Assembly (NCBI GenBank): GCA_003388555.1
Contig: QQVD01000043.1
Coordinates: 62,001-126,000 of the forward strand
Direction of reading: 5' to 3'
DNA: 64,000 nucleotides
Source of the DNA: Acidobacteriota bacterium
Lineage (GTDB): Bacteria; Acidobacteriota; Thermoanaerobaculia; Multivoradales; Multivoraceae
Part shown: piece after piece, positions 8,385 through 18,658 of the stretch
Position numbering within the stretch: the first letter of the stretch is position 1
Layout of the letters: each line of letters starts with the position of its first letter
Made by a program: the position numbers and the translations under genes
The notes under the pieces: generated by a model
What the model was told of the DNA's origin: nothing
Seen by the model: the letters and a program-made list of their open reading frames with translations, nothing else
Database searches by the model: none

Positions 8385-11306
8385 ATGTCGGAGAAACCGG
8401 AGACGGCGGTAGGTCGAGCGAAGACGGTTCTGGGGCTGGTTGCGGCGCTTGGCACATTCGCCACGGGCTTGGGCGTGGTCGCCTTCGTGGCTGGCTACCA
8501 GGCGCTCAGGGCGCAGTATTCGTTCCTGCAGGTGCCCTTCGTCTTCGTCGACTACTGGGCCTACGCAGAAACCGGCTTCGCCGGGATCACACGGTCCGTG
8601 CTCGATGCAGCCCGACACCCCTTGGGCCTGCTGACTCTCTTCTTGAGCTCAGTTGGCATCGTGCTTCTGCTCGAGTGGAAACTGTTTCGGCGGTTGGTCG
8701 ACCGGGCAGACGTGATGTTCGTCTTCTCTCTGCTGATGATCGGGCTCACGGTGCTTCTCGTCCGCCAGCAGCTCGTGGTGCAGGATCTGACGCGGTCGAC
8801 TTCGACGCTCTCGACGCAAGGCGAGGTCGCTCGTGATCCCGCGATCTCGGTTCCCGCCAAGATCCCGTTCTCACTCGGGATGGACAAGGCGTTCGTCCCA
8901 CCGGCCGCGTCCGATATTCAGCATCCCGCTACCTCCTTCGAGTTCTGGGAACGCTTGGCCGAGGAGATCGAAGAAACCACTGCGAGCGGTTCGCCGATCT
9001 TGCCCGTTCGCACGCCACCTTCTTGGATCTATCCGGCGGCGATCAACGGGGACCATTCGGTGATCGGTGTCGCCTCGGAGTCTCAGAACCCGTTCCAGCG
9101 ACGATCCGAGAAGCTCTATGCGCGCTTGTGCGCGGCGGCAGCCGTCGTGATCTGGGGGGTCTTCGTGCTCGGGCAATGGACCAGGCGTGTGCGGCGAACC
9201 CTCGACTCTCCGGCCGAACGATCTCGGCTTTCCGAGGAGCTCTGGTTCGCGACGCGGCACATTTGTGTGCCGCTGCTGGTGCTGCTTGTCACCGTGTCGC
9301 TCCTCCATCTCATGCCCCAGAGCTACGGCCTTCTGGCCGTCCCCAGCATCGGGCACGAGTACGTCGAGATCTCGCAGGCTCATTCAGGAGGTGCAGGCGA
9401 CGAGGACACCGAGAGAAGACAGCTCAATGAGCGAATCGCTGGTCTGCGGACAGCGCTGGATGAAGAAGAGCCGTTCCTCCTCGACGTCGCGGCCGAGAAG
9501 GTGCTGCGTCACGCGCGTGCTCATTCATGGGCGGTGAAAGAGATCATGGACGCGGTTCGCACGCTGCCAGAGTTCGAGGAGCTCGACTCTCCGGAGGGCA
9601 GGGGAGTCCGAGGCCTCTACAGGAGACTCTCGGAGGTGAATCGGGGCTTCATCCTCCACTATCCCCGTTCGCAGGAAGGCGCTCTGCGACTGCTGCAGCG
9701 GTCTTCCGACGAAGCTGGCTTCAGCTGGCAGGTGAGGTCGTATCCGTCGAGCAGCGTGAGCCGAGTCTCCGTGATCGGAGATCCCTCGGCGGCGAGGATC
9801 ATCGAGATTCTCCGGCAGCTGAGGCTCGAAAGAGAAACGGAACGGATCGATCTCCTCTACGAAGCGGAGACCTTGGGCCACGACAGGCTCTTGGAGATCG
9901 CGATTGGCGGCACTCTGGACGAGTCACCCGCCATCCGGGCCTTCTCGGCAACCGACATCGGCCGCTTCTCGCTCGGTCTGGAAGACAGCCCCGGCGATCG
10001 ACTCCGGCGTCGTCTGGGATGGCGAAAGCTGCTCGAGATAGCCAGGAACCGGGCCGAAAGATCGGACATACGGGGCGCGGCAGCGACCGCCCTGGCGATG
10101 GTGGGCCTGGAGGAGGGCTGCCTTGACCTGGTCGAGTTGGCCGAAGAGGAGGACGACGAAAGCGACCCCTACTGGCACGTGCGCGGCACCGTGATGACGA
10201 CCATGGCGCGGATGGGCTGCCGCGACGCAGCGCCCTACCTGATGGCGGTCAGCGAGAGCTCCGCGCCACCGCGGGTGATGGTGACCGTGCCCTCGACTCT
10301 CATCACTACGTCGACCTTGTCTTCTTCGATCGGGCTCCTGGGCGAGTTCGTCATGCACGGCGACGACCACGATCTGGTCGGCACAGCGCTCACGGCCCTC
10401 GCAGCACTACCAAGAGATTCGCATGGGGCGGTGCTCGACGCTGGTCAGCTGGTCGCCGACTTCTTGGACTTCGCGGCGCCGAGCTTCGAGGGCCGAGCAC
10501 GGGTTCAGTTGATGGGAGCTGCGGTTGCCGTCCTGCGGTCGCTCGGATCCTCGGAGGCGGTGCGGGTCTTCGAGTCGATGGCGGGCGACGAGGACCTGCA
10601 CGAAGAGGTCCGTGTCGGAGCCATCGTCGCTCTCCAGGATCAGCAGGTGCCCTCGTCCGAGGACCTACTCCTGCGGATCGCACAGAACCGGGAGAACTCC
10701 AGGATGGTTCGTAAGGCATCTCTGCTCTCGCTCAGCTTCTTCGACAAGGACAGTGTTTCGCGATCGCTCTGCGACGCAGCCGGAGACGACTCGGATCTCA
10801 TCGAGAGTGCGGTAGCGGCGCTGAGGAAGAGAGCTGAATCAGGCTCTTCGGTGGCGAAGTACCTAGCCGACGAGTGCGGCCGGATGGCGAGTATTCCTAC
10901 CCTCTCCGAGATCATGGAGCGGCGAGGGGTAGATCTCCTCGAATCACAGGCAGAAGAAGTGCCGGCTAGCACTTCGGAAGAGGGCGACATCTTCTCGTCG
11001 ATTCGATCCGTGTCGCCCCGGGCGGGCTCGGTTCCGGTGGATCTGCCGGACGAGGGTCAGCCAGTCCTCCTTCAGATTCCATTCACGCCCGGAAGCCTGG
11101 TGAGCCTGCGTACCGACTCGAACCCAGGTGTAGACCCTGCTTTCGTGGTCTTCGATGAAGCCGGGAACGTTGTCGCTACCGACGACGATTCCGGCGGAGG
11201 GCTCGAGGCTCAGAGCCGGTTCGTCGCTTCAGGAGCGGTCGTGGTGTCGCTCGGAGGTCTATCGGGCCCTGGGCGGACGCGGTTGATCATCGAGGTGGAG
11301 GAATAG
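8385..11306 (+). CDS. Large membrane protein with HEAT-like repeats and C-terminal PPC-like domain
   Basis: 973 residues, unrecognised as a named family. ATG 8385 follows GGGAGGAA at 5 nt. Hydrophobic segments lie near residues 14-36, 80-97, 108-127, ~242-262 and ~293-314, giving about five membrane spans in the first third. The middle (~450-870) is built of charged helical pairs with repeated motifs such as RGAAATALAMVG, VRGTVMTTMARMG, VRVGAIVALQDQ and VRKASLLSLSFFD, typical of HEAT or PBS-lyase-like repeats. The last ~80 residues resemble a pre-peptidase C-terminal (PPC) beta domain (VVFDEAGNVVATDDDSGGG). It follows the McrBC/RecQ cluster on the same strand after 349 nt, so it could be part of the island or merely a neighbour. 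A scaffold role is likely; specific function is unknown. Confidence 0.75.
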   Translation: MSEKPETAVGRAKTVLGLVAALGTFATGLGVVAFVAGYQALRAQYSFLQVPFVFVDYWAYAETGFAGITRSVLDAARHPLGLLTLFLSSVGIVLLLEWKLFRRLVDRADVMFVFSLLMIGLTVLLVRQQLVVQDLTRSTSTLSTQGEVARDPAISVPAKIPFSLGMDKAFVPPAASDIQHPATSFEFWERLAEEIEETTASGSPILPVRTPPSWIYPAAINGDHSVIGVASESQNPFQRRSEKLYARLCAAAAVVIWGVFVLGQWTRRVRRTLDSPAERSRLSEELWFATRHICVPLLVLLVTVSLLHLMPQSYGLLAVPSIGHEYVEISQAHSGGAGDEDTERRQLNERIAGLRTALDEEEPFLLDVAAEKVLRHARAHSWAVKEIMDAVRTLPEFEELDSPEGRGVRGLYRRLSEVNRGFILHYPRSQEGALRLLQRSSDEAGFSWQVRSYPSSSVSRVSVIGDPSAARIIEILRQLRLERETERIDLLYEAETLGHDRLLEIAIGGTLDESPAIRAFSATDIGRFSLGLEDSPGDRLRRRLGWRKLLEIARNRAERSDIRGAAATALAMVGLEEGCLDLVELAEEEDDESDPYWHVRGTVMTTMARMGCRDAAPYLMAVSESSAPPRVMVTVPSTLITTSTLSSSIGLLGEFVMHGDDHDLVGTALTALAALPRDSHGAVLDAGQLVADFLDFAAPSFEGRARVQLMGAAVAVLRSLGSSEAVRVFESMAGDEDLHEEVRVGAIVALQDQQVPSSEDLLLRIAQNRENSRMVRKASLLSLSFFDKDSVSRSLCDAAGDDSDLIESAVAALRKRAESGSSVAKYLADECGRMASIPTLSEIMERRGVDLLESQAEEVPASTSEEGDIFSSIRSVSPRAGSVPVDLPDEGQPVLLQIPFTPGSLVSLRTDSNPGVDPAFVVFDEAGNVVATDDDSGGGLEAQSRFVASGAVVVSLGGLSGPGRTRLIIEVEE

Positions 11307-11447
11307 CGGCCTCTGTTCTCGGCGGACGACGCGATTCGCGTTCCGAGTGCGTACTCCTCGATGGGTTGAGAGGCGACGGCTTGGCGCCTCGGCCTGTGCC
11401 GAAGTCTCGGCGCGGAGTGAAACGGAGGAGACGAAGGGAGCCTCACC

Positions 11448-11981
11448 GTGTTCGTCCGATCGATGATCGGAGGCAGTCTGCTTCTCGGTCTGCTGTTCAC
11501 CGCCGTGGGTGTGTGGGTGGCCTACGAGAGCCTGGGCGCGGTGACCTGGGATGCGGTGCAGGCGGAGGTGGTGAGAACGGAGGTGCGCCGGATCACGTCG
11601 AGCCAGCGACGCGGCTCGCTGCGTGACCTCGAGTTCGGCTACGCCCCGCGGGTGACGTATCGCTGGGGGATAGGCGGCGAGACGTTCGTCGGCGATCGCT
11701 ACCGCATCGGTGAGGGCAGCTCCCTGCCCTGGCACGAGACGCGGGAGGAGGCTGAGGAGGCGGCCAGCGCCTATCCGGCGGGAGCGGAGATCACGATCTA
11801 CGTGGATCCGGACGCGCCGGGCTCGGCGGTCATCGACCGCTCGGCGTCACCCTTCATCCTGGTGCCGCTGGCGTTGGCGACGCCGTGCCTGCTCGGCGCG
11901 GCGGTGGGCTGGCGGAATCGCGAGCGGATCGAGGAGGCGCTACGGCGGGGGGCAGGCGCAGCGGCGGTTCGGGAGGCCTGA
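11448..11981 (+). CDS. DUF3592 membrane protein
   Basis: 177-residue protein with an N-terminal membrane segment (~7-27), a soluble beta-rich domain that contains VTYRWGIGGETFVGDRYR and a C-terminal membrane segment (~138-157) followed by a basic tail. This matches the two-helix architecture of DUF3592, whose function is unknown. GTG 11448 is preceded by AAGGGAG at 8 nt. Its last ~65 coding bases recur in degenerate form near 15418, beyond the kinase operon. Confidence 0.7.
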   Translation: MFVRSMIGGSLLLGLLFTAVGVWVAYESLGAVTWDAVQAEVVRTEVRRITSSQRRGSLRDLEFGYAPRVTYRWGIGGETFVGDRYRIGEGSSLPWHETREEAEEAASAYPAGAEITIYVDPDAPGSAVIDRSASPFILVPLALATPCLLGAAVGWRNRERIEEALRRGAGAAAVREA

Positions 11982-12004
11982 GATCCCTTGCTTTCGCGCT
12001 GCGG

Positions 12005-12066
12005 CGTTTCAGCTGAAACGCGTGAGAGCTGTTTCGGCTTCGAGCTAAGGCGTTTCAGCTGAAACG
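12005..12066. repeat. Two identical 16-bp perfect palindromes
   Basis: The palindrome CGTTTCAGCTGAAACG occurs at 12005-12020 (extending to an 18-bp perfect palindrome at 12004-12021) and again at 12051-12066, 46 bp apart. They lie in the 132-nt gap between convergent genes (DUF3592 on plus, hypothetical on minus). A half-site, GTTTCGGC, sits between them. There is no following T-run, so simple intrinsic terminators are unlikely; protein binding sites or transcript-end hairpins are possible. Confidence 0.7.
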
Positions 12067-12113
12067 TGAATGCCTGAGAGGCGGAGTCCGGAGACGGAAC
12101 TAAGTGGGGCGTC

Positions 12114-12608
12114 TCAGCCGCGCGGCCCGACGTCGTGCACGTCGGGGTCCCAGATGAACTCCCACTCGAAGCGGAAGACGATCTCGAACTGGTAGTGGGC
12201 GTGGGTGCTCTTGCCGGCGACGTGGGTGAGCATCACGCCGCCGGGGCCGATGTTGACGTCGAGGTCGCCGTCGAAGAACGTCTGGTGGGCGCCGCCGGGC
12301 ACCACGGACTCGTCGTTCTCGCGCCTCGATTCCACCTTGATGGCGGTGTCGAGGTTCTTGTCGACGCGCTCGTCACCGTCGGGCTCCTGCCACAGGTAGA
12401 GGGTGCAGACGAGCTTGTCGGGCATGCGGTCGTAGCGGATGTAGTCGTCGGTGGCGAGCCAGAGCTCGGCACCCTCGCGCATCAGGAAACGATCGGTCTC
12501 GCCGATGACGATGCCGGCCTGGGAGCGGGCGACGAGCTTGCCGCTCTCGATCTTGAAGGCGACGCTGAGCCGGTCGCTGACGTCGCGGGTCTGTCCGGGA
12601 TCTGGCAT
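12114..12608 (-). CDS. Conserved-looking hypothetical protein
   Basis: 164-residue soluble protein without signal peptide or membrane segment, unrecognised. Composition is acidic, with alternating hydrophobics suggesting a beta-rich fold (LVCTLYLWQEPDGDE, FEIVFRFEWEFIWDP). ATG 12608 has AGGAGGT upstream. It lies 42 nt downstream of the Ser/Thr kinase gene on the same strand, so the two are probably co-transcribed and it may be a kinase substrate or regulator. Confidence 0.6.
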   Translation of the reverse strand: MPDPGQTRDVSDRLSVAFKIESGKLVARSQAGIVIGETDRFLMREGAELWLATDDYIRYDRMPDKLVCTLYLWQEPDGDERVDKNLDTAIKVESRRENDESVVPGGAHQTFFDGDLDVNIGPGGVMLTHVAGKSTHAHYQFEIVFRFEWEFIWDPDVHDVGPRG

Positions 12609-12650
12609 CGGGTGATTGACCTCCTGGGAAGCGGAGAGGAATGGGAGTGG

Positions 12651-15257
<2,607 letters not shown>

Positions 15258-15299
15258 CGATCTGGGCTCGCGCGGGCCGAGCAGGGGCGACAAGTGTTT

Positions 15300-15323
15300 G
15301 GCGGCTGATCGAGTGTAGCCGCC
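15300..15323. promoter_or_regulatory. Inverted repeat upstream of kinase gene
   Basis: GGCGGCT (15300-15306) and AGCCGCC (15317-15323) form a perfect 7-bp inverted repeat with a 10-nt spacer, 43-66 nt before the kinase ATG. It may be an operator or a leader hairpin. GC richness makes chance pairing plausible. Confidence 0.3.
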
Positions 15324-15417
15324 GGACGGAGACGGCCTTCGTCGTGCGTCGCGGGGCGGGTGGGCGGAGCCGCCGGCCTGTCGCGGTCGCGGGGTCTCGC
15401 CGGGCCTGGGTGGAGTT

Positions 15418-15485
15418 GGCGGTGGGCTGGCGGAATCGCGAGCGGTGGGAGGAGGCGCTGAAGCGGGGGCTGGCGCAGCGGGCTG
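15418..15485 (+). pseudogene. Relic of the 3' end of a DUF3592 gene
   Basis: This stretch aligns base for base with 11904-11970, the end of the DUF3592 gene: both read GGTGGGCTGGCGGAATCGCG, then GAGGAGGCGCT, then GGCGCAGCGG. The encoded VGWRNRERWEEALKRG matches VGWRNRERIEEALRRG of the intact copy. No start, upstream membrane segment or remaining domain is present here. It is most simply a decayed duplicate. Confidence 0.65.
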
Positions 15486-15764
15486 ATGCGAGGGTGACTC
15501 GGGCCGGAGCCTGGAATGGGGTTCGGAGACTCGGCGGCGCTTCGCTTGTCGTTGGTGGGGCGGTGGGTTGGTGCGTCGGGAAAGGGGAGTTGCCGCCGGC
15601 TGGGAGGCGTGGACCCTTAGATCAAGTCCGGGGTGACGGAGGGGGGGCTTGGTGCTTGATGCGTTCCGGCGGCGCGCCGCCGATCGGGTGGAGTCGGCGC
15701 TGGAGAGAGATTCTGAGCCCGGCAGGGGCGTCCCGCGCGTCGGGTTGCTGTGACCTGGAGTCAC

Positions 15765-16076
15765 TCAGCGAGCGAGGATTCTGCCGATTTGTTGCCTCGT
15801 GCAGCCGAGCGCGAGGTTGGCCTTGACGAGGAGGTCGAGCGAGACAGAGGAGTCTCCCGCCTCCATCTTCGCCACCCGTGACTGGGACGAGCCCAGCACG
15901 GAGGCCACCGCCTCCTGCGTCAGCTCCTGCTCTTGCCTGAGCCTCCGCAGGCTCTTCGCGAGCTGATGGCGCATCTCGAGGAGAGCCGCCTCCTGGTCGC
16001 TGAGCTGGAGGAAGTCGCGGGTCGTGCCGATCTTCCAGCCGGCCTTCTCCAGCCTGCGCTTCTTGGTTTGCTTCAT
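15765..16076 (-). CDS. XRE-family helix-turn-helix regulator
   Basis: 103-residue DNA-binding protein. Residues ~38-95 form a Cro/C1-type HTH: LRRLRQEQELTQEAVASVLGSSQSRVAKMEAGDSSVSLDLLVKANLALG, with the expected Q-x-x-VA helix and SxxSRVxxxE recognition helix. The N-terminus is Lys/Arg-rich. The size resembles HigA- or MqsA-type antitoxins, but no RelE/HigB-like toxin gene is adjacent on either side, so it is an orphan regulator as seen here. It is divergent from the Rhs toxin gene with 142 nt between starts, so it may control that promoter. Confidence 0.85.
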   Translation of the reverse strand: MKQTKKRRLEKAGWKIGTTRDFLQLSDQEAALLEMRHQLAKSLRRLRQEQELTQEAVASVLGSSQSRVAKMEAGDSSVSLDLLVKANLALGCTRQQIGRILAR

Positions 16077-16218
16077 GGTTGTCGTGGTTCGGTTGATCGC
16101 GGTGGTCGGAAGTCATTGCGACAACACGGCTTTGAGGTGATGTTGCGCGGCCGAGCTGGCGCCGGTGCTGAGCGTGCGTACCGTTGCCACAATCCACTTT
16201 AGTTGACAGGGGGCAGGC

Positions 16219-17742
16219 ATGCGACAATTTTTTGTTTCTAGCCTCGGTGCGCTCATCGCGACGCTCGGCGCGGCGTTGCCGGCCTCGGGGCAGGAGCCGA
16301 TCGGGCTGCACCCAGTGCTGGCGGAGCTCTGGCAGGGCGAGGAGCGCTGCGCGGAGATCACGCCGGAGCAGTGGCTGCTGACGCTGCAGCTCGGAGTGGG
16401 TGAAGCGGCGTCGATCGCCGGCGACGCGAAGGTGGTGCCGTGCCGCCACGTGCTGGAGGAGCTGGTGCAGGTGGCGCAGGCGCGGGGTGCGCCGGTCGCG
16501 GTTGCGCAGAAGCGTCGCTCGGCTCGGCCGGATCGCTCGGTGCACTTCGCCTCGGCGGGCGCGTCGGCGAACCGGTTCGGGTTCACCGGCCACGAGATGG
16601 ATCCCGAGTCGGGCCTGATCTACATGAAGGGTCGCTACTACGACCCGGGCACCGGCACCTTCCTCTCGATGGACCCCTTCGAGGGCACCGTCGAGGCGCC
16701 GCAGTCGCTGCATCGCTACAACTACGCCTACTCGAACCCGCTGGTCTACGTCGATCCGGACGGGCGCTGCGTGGGCAGGCTGCAGGGTACGCGGCCGTGC
16801 CAGGCGATCGCCGAATCCCTCCGCTACCAGATAGTCGGCGATCCGATGGCGATTGCCGATCAGGAGATCGAGCGCCAGATCCTGGTCACGAAGGGACGTC
16901 GTCAGTTCCGGGAGGAGACGGGCCGCAACCCGCAGCCGGGCGAGATCGTCTACCGCGACGGCACGCGCGCACTCACCGCCGACTACCGGGAGATCGATCT
17001 CAGCGGGAGGATCGAGGCCGACCACGCTGAGTACGCGTTGGTGAGCGCCGGCGTCGGCACCCGGGCGGCCGTCAGCAGTGCGCGCGCTGGTGGCGCGGGC
17101 GCCGTCGGCCAGGTCACCGCCGGCAGCGCCGCGCTCGCCGACGAGGCGTTCGGCGAGGCCTTCGGCGTGAGCCCCGGCAACGTGCGCGACGTGGCGCAGA
17201 TGGCGACGAGGTCGCGCGGGCCACCGTCGTGGTCGAGCTCGGAGCCACCCCCGCCCCGGCAGAAGTACACGCTGGTCGGGGAGAGCCAGAGTGGCCCAGG
17301 GGTAGAGTTTGGTGACTCGGCGTTCGCTAAGACCGTATCGCTTCAACCGACTACCGAGACACAGGTCTTATCGGCGTTCCCTAGGGACCGAAGGGTCGCA
17401 GGTACTCGCGGTGGTCGACGTCCCATCGATCCATCTCCAGGGCTCAGCGAGTTTGGCGCTTTCGAGTGGACGCCCGAGAACGTGGCGCGAATGGAGCGAG
17501 GCCAGCCGCCAGTCGGCACAGATGGTCGGCTGGTGCAGCTGCATCATCGTGGTCAGAATCCTCGGGGCCCTCTCGATGAGCTTACGGCTAGGACTCATCA
17601 GCAGGTCGAGCATCCCGATCGCCCAACCCGAATCGACCGTTCGCAGTTCGCAGGGGAACGTAGACGCTACTGGGTCGAAAGGGTTCGACGCGCTCACGGT
17701 CAGGGATCGATTCCACAGGGACTAAGTGAGGACAACCCTTGA
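16219..17742 (+). CDS. Minimal Rhs protein with LHH-type nuclease C-terminus (toxin)
   Basis: 507-residue polymorphic toxin. ATG 16219 follows AGGGGG. Residues 1-25 are a signal peptide (LIATLGAALPASGQ). Residues 120-182 are the RHS-associated core: FGFTGHEMDPESGLIYMKGR, YYDPGTGTFLSMDP, RYNYAYSNPLVYVDPDG. After a variable linker, the tip (~432-507) carries QLHHRGQNPRGPLDELT, then H-Q-Q-V-x-H-P and a basic helix, resembling LHH/HNH-superfamily nuclease toxins. Typical Rhs proteins exceed 1000 residues with many YD repeats; here none precede the core. It is thus either a naturally compact secreted form or a displaced C-terminal cassette that acquired a start and signal. The coupled SUKH gene supports toxin function. 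Confidence 0.85.
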   Translation: MRQFFVSSLGALIATLGAALPASGQEPIGLHPVLAELWQGEERCAEITPEQWLLTLQLGVGEAASIAGDAKVVPCRHVLEELVQVAQARGAPVAVAQKRRSARPDRSVHFASAGASANRFGFTGHEMDPESGLIYMKGRYYDPGTGTFLSMDPFEGTVEAPQSLHRYNYAYSNPLVYVDPDGRCVGRLQGTRPCQAIAESLRYQIVGDPMAIADQEIERQILVTKGRRQFREETGRNPQPGEIVYRDGTRALTADYREIDLSGRIEADHAEYALVSAGVGTRAAVSSARAGGAGAVGQVTAGSAALADEAFGEAFGVSPGNVRDVAQMATRSRGPPSWSSSEPPPPRQKYTLVGESQSGPGVEFGDSAFAKTVSLQPTTETQVLSAFPRDRRVAGTRGGRRPIDPSPGLSEFGAFEWTPENVARMERGQPPVGTDGRLVQLHHRGQNPRGPLDELTARTHQQVEHPDRPTRIDRSQFAGERRRYWVERVRRAHGQGSIPQGLSEDNP

Positions 17743-18188
17743 ACGAGAATCCCTTCGAAGTTCCAGACGGGCTGGAGTACGAGTTCGCCGGGGGCGCCAG
17801 CGCCGACGTTGTCGCTGCGGCCGAGCGGAAGATTGGCATGAAGTTCCCTGCTGCCTTCCGACGGTTCCTGGAGCGGCACGGATCGGGCTTCGTGGAGCAC
17901 CAGGAGTTCATCGGGCTGGGAGGGCCGGCGCATCGCGACGTTGTCGAGCTCACGAGAACCCTGCGCCGAGAGCTGGGGGAGGAGGTGTTCCAGCGCGACC
18001 TGATCCCGGTGCTCGCCGATGGCTACGGCAACTACGAGTGTCTGCGCGAAAGCGCTGGTCAGAACGAATGGCCAGTCGTGTTCTGGCGCCACGAAGCAGG
18101 GGCTCATCAAGAGCTCGAGGTCCTGGCGCAGGACTACGAGGCCTGGTTCGGTCAGACGATCGTCGAGATTCTTGATCAGGTCGACTGA
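17739..18188 (+). CDS. SUKH (SMI1/KNR4) family immunity protein
   Basis: 149 residues; TTG 17739 overlaps the toxin stop (TTGA), making immunity synthesis depend on toxin translation. The N-terminal pattern ADVVAAAERKIGMKFPAAFRRFLERHGSG is the classic SUKH motif, followed by the FIGLGG segment and later VVFWRH. SUKH proteins bind and neutralise nuclease tips of Rhs/CDI-like polymorphic toxins, so cognate immunity against the upstream LHH domain is the natural reading. Confidence 0.88.
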   Translation: MNENPFEVPDGLEYEFAGGASADVVAAAERKIGMKFPAAFRRFLERHGSGFVEHQEFIGLGGPAHRDVVELTRTLRRELGEEVFQRDLIPVLADGYGNYECLRESAGQNEWPVVFWRHEAGAHQELEVLAQDYEAWFGQTIVEILDQVD

Positions 18189-18658
18189 TGTCGCCTCGCG
18201 GAGTGTTGGCCTGTGGGCGGAGCGTCTCTTCGTATCGGTTGGAGTTCCCCCGAGAGATGAAGCGCGCATGGATGCCAGCCCTGGATCCAGACCGTGCCAG
18301 GCTCTTGGCTGGCGTTACAAGGAAGGCACGGCGGTGCCGGCGACCGCCGTACGGAGGAGATGCATGGTTCCCAGCCTTCGCTGGGATGACAGAAGCGGGA
18401 GAGCTTCGATCGGTGGCCCCTGCGCCACTGACAGGAGCCGGAGAGCAGGTTGAGTCGCGGCAGAGGGCAGAGGCCGACGCCGCGCCTGGCCACCTAACGC
18501 GTGGATCCCCGCCTTCGCGGGGATGACGATCATCTGCAGGAGCCTCAGAGGTCGATGAAGCGTCGAAGTGGCTGGCCAGCAGACGTATGCCGAGGCCTCC
18601 TGCTTCCCGCCGAAAGTGCCACCAAAGTCCGTCGCCGGCACCTCGAGCGACGGCCTCC
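18189..18658. repeat. Intergenic REP-like palindrome cluster
   Basis: 470 bases with no convincing gene. They hold at least two 27-nt stem-loop elements of one family: 18365-18391 (starting TGGTTCCCAGCCTTCGCTGG) and 18502-18528 (starting TGGATCCCCGCCTTCGCGGG), both ending GGGATGAC or GGGGATGACG. A third, degenerate member starts near 18269 (TGGATGCCAGCCCTGGATCC). A related element is at 53525-53553. Such TTCG-looped repeats are typical bacterial interspersed REP elements. Confidence 0.7.

Larger units (their letters stand above)
15258..15764. other. Intergenic region with kinase 5' region and gene relic
   Basis: 507 bases between the XRE regulator and the kinase, both on minus. Nearest the kinase start is a GC-rich inverted repeat (15300-15323); further out is a relic of the DUF3592 gene (15418-15485). 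The rest has stop-free frames but no consistent codon bias, so I call no gene. Confidence 0.5.

Noticed and set aside
12005-12066. Intrinsic bidirectional terminator
   Set aside because: The palindromes are suitably placed between convergent genes, but neither is followed by a T-run and two identical copies are unusual for terminators.
15258-15764. N-terminal extension of the kinase up to base 15764
   Set aside because: The frame is open but Arg/Pro/Ser-rich low complexity; a kinase domain begins normally right after ATG 15257.
15765-16076. HigBA-like toxin-antitoxin pair
   Set aside because: The XRE protein fits an antitoxin, but no RelE/HigB-like gene is found within 500 bases on either side.
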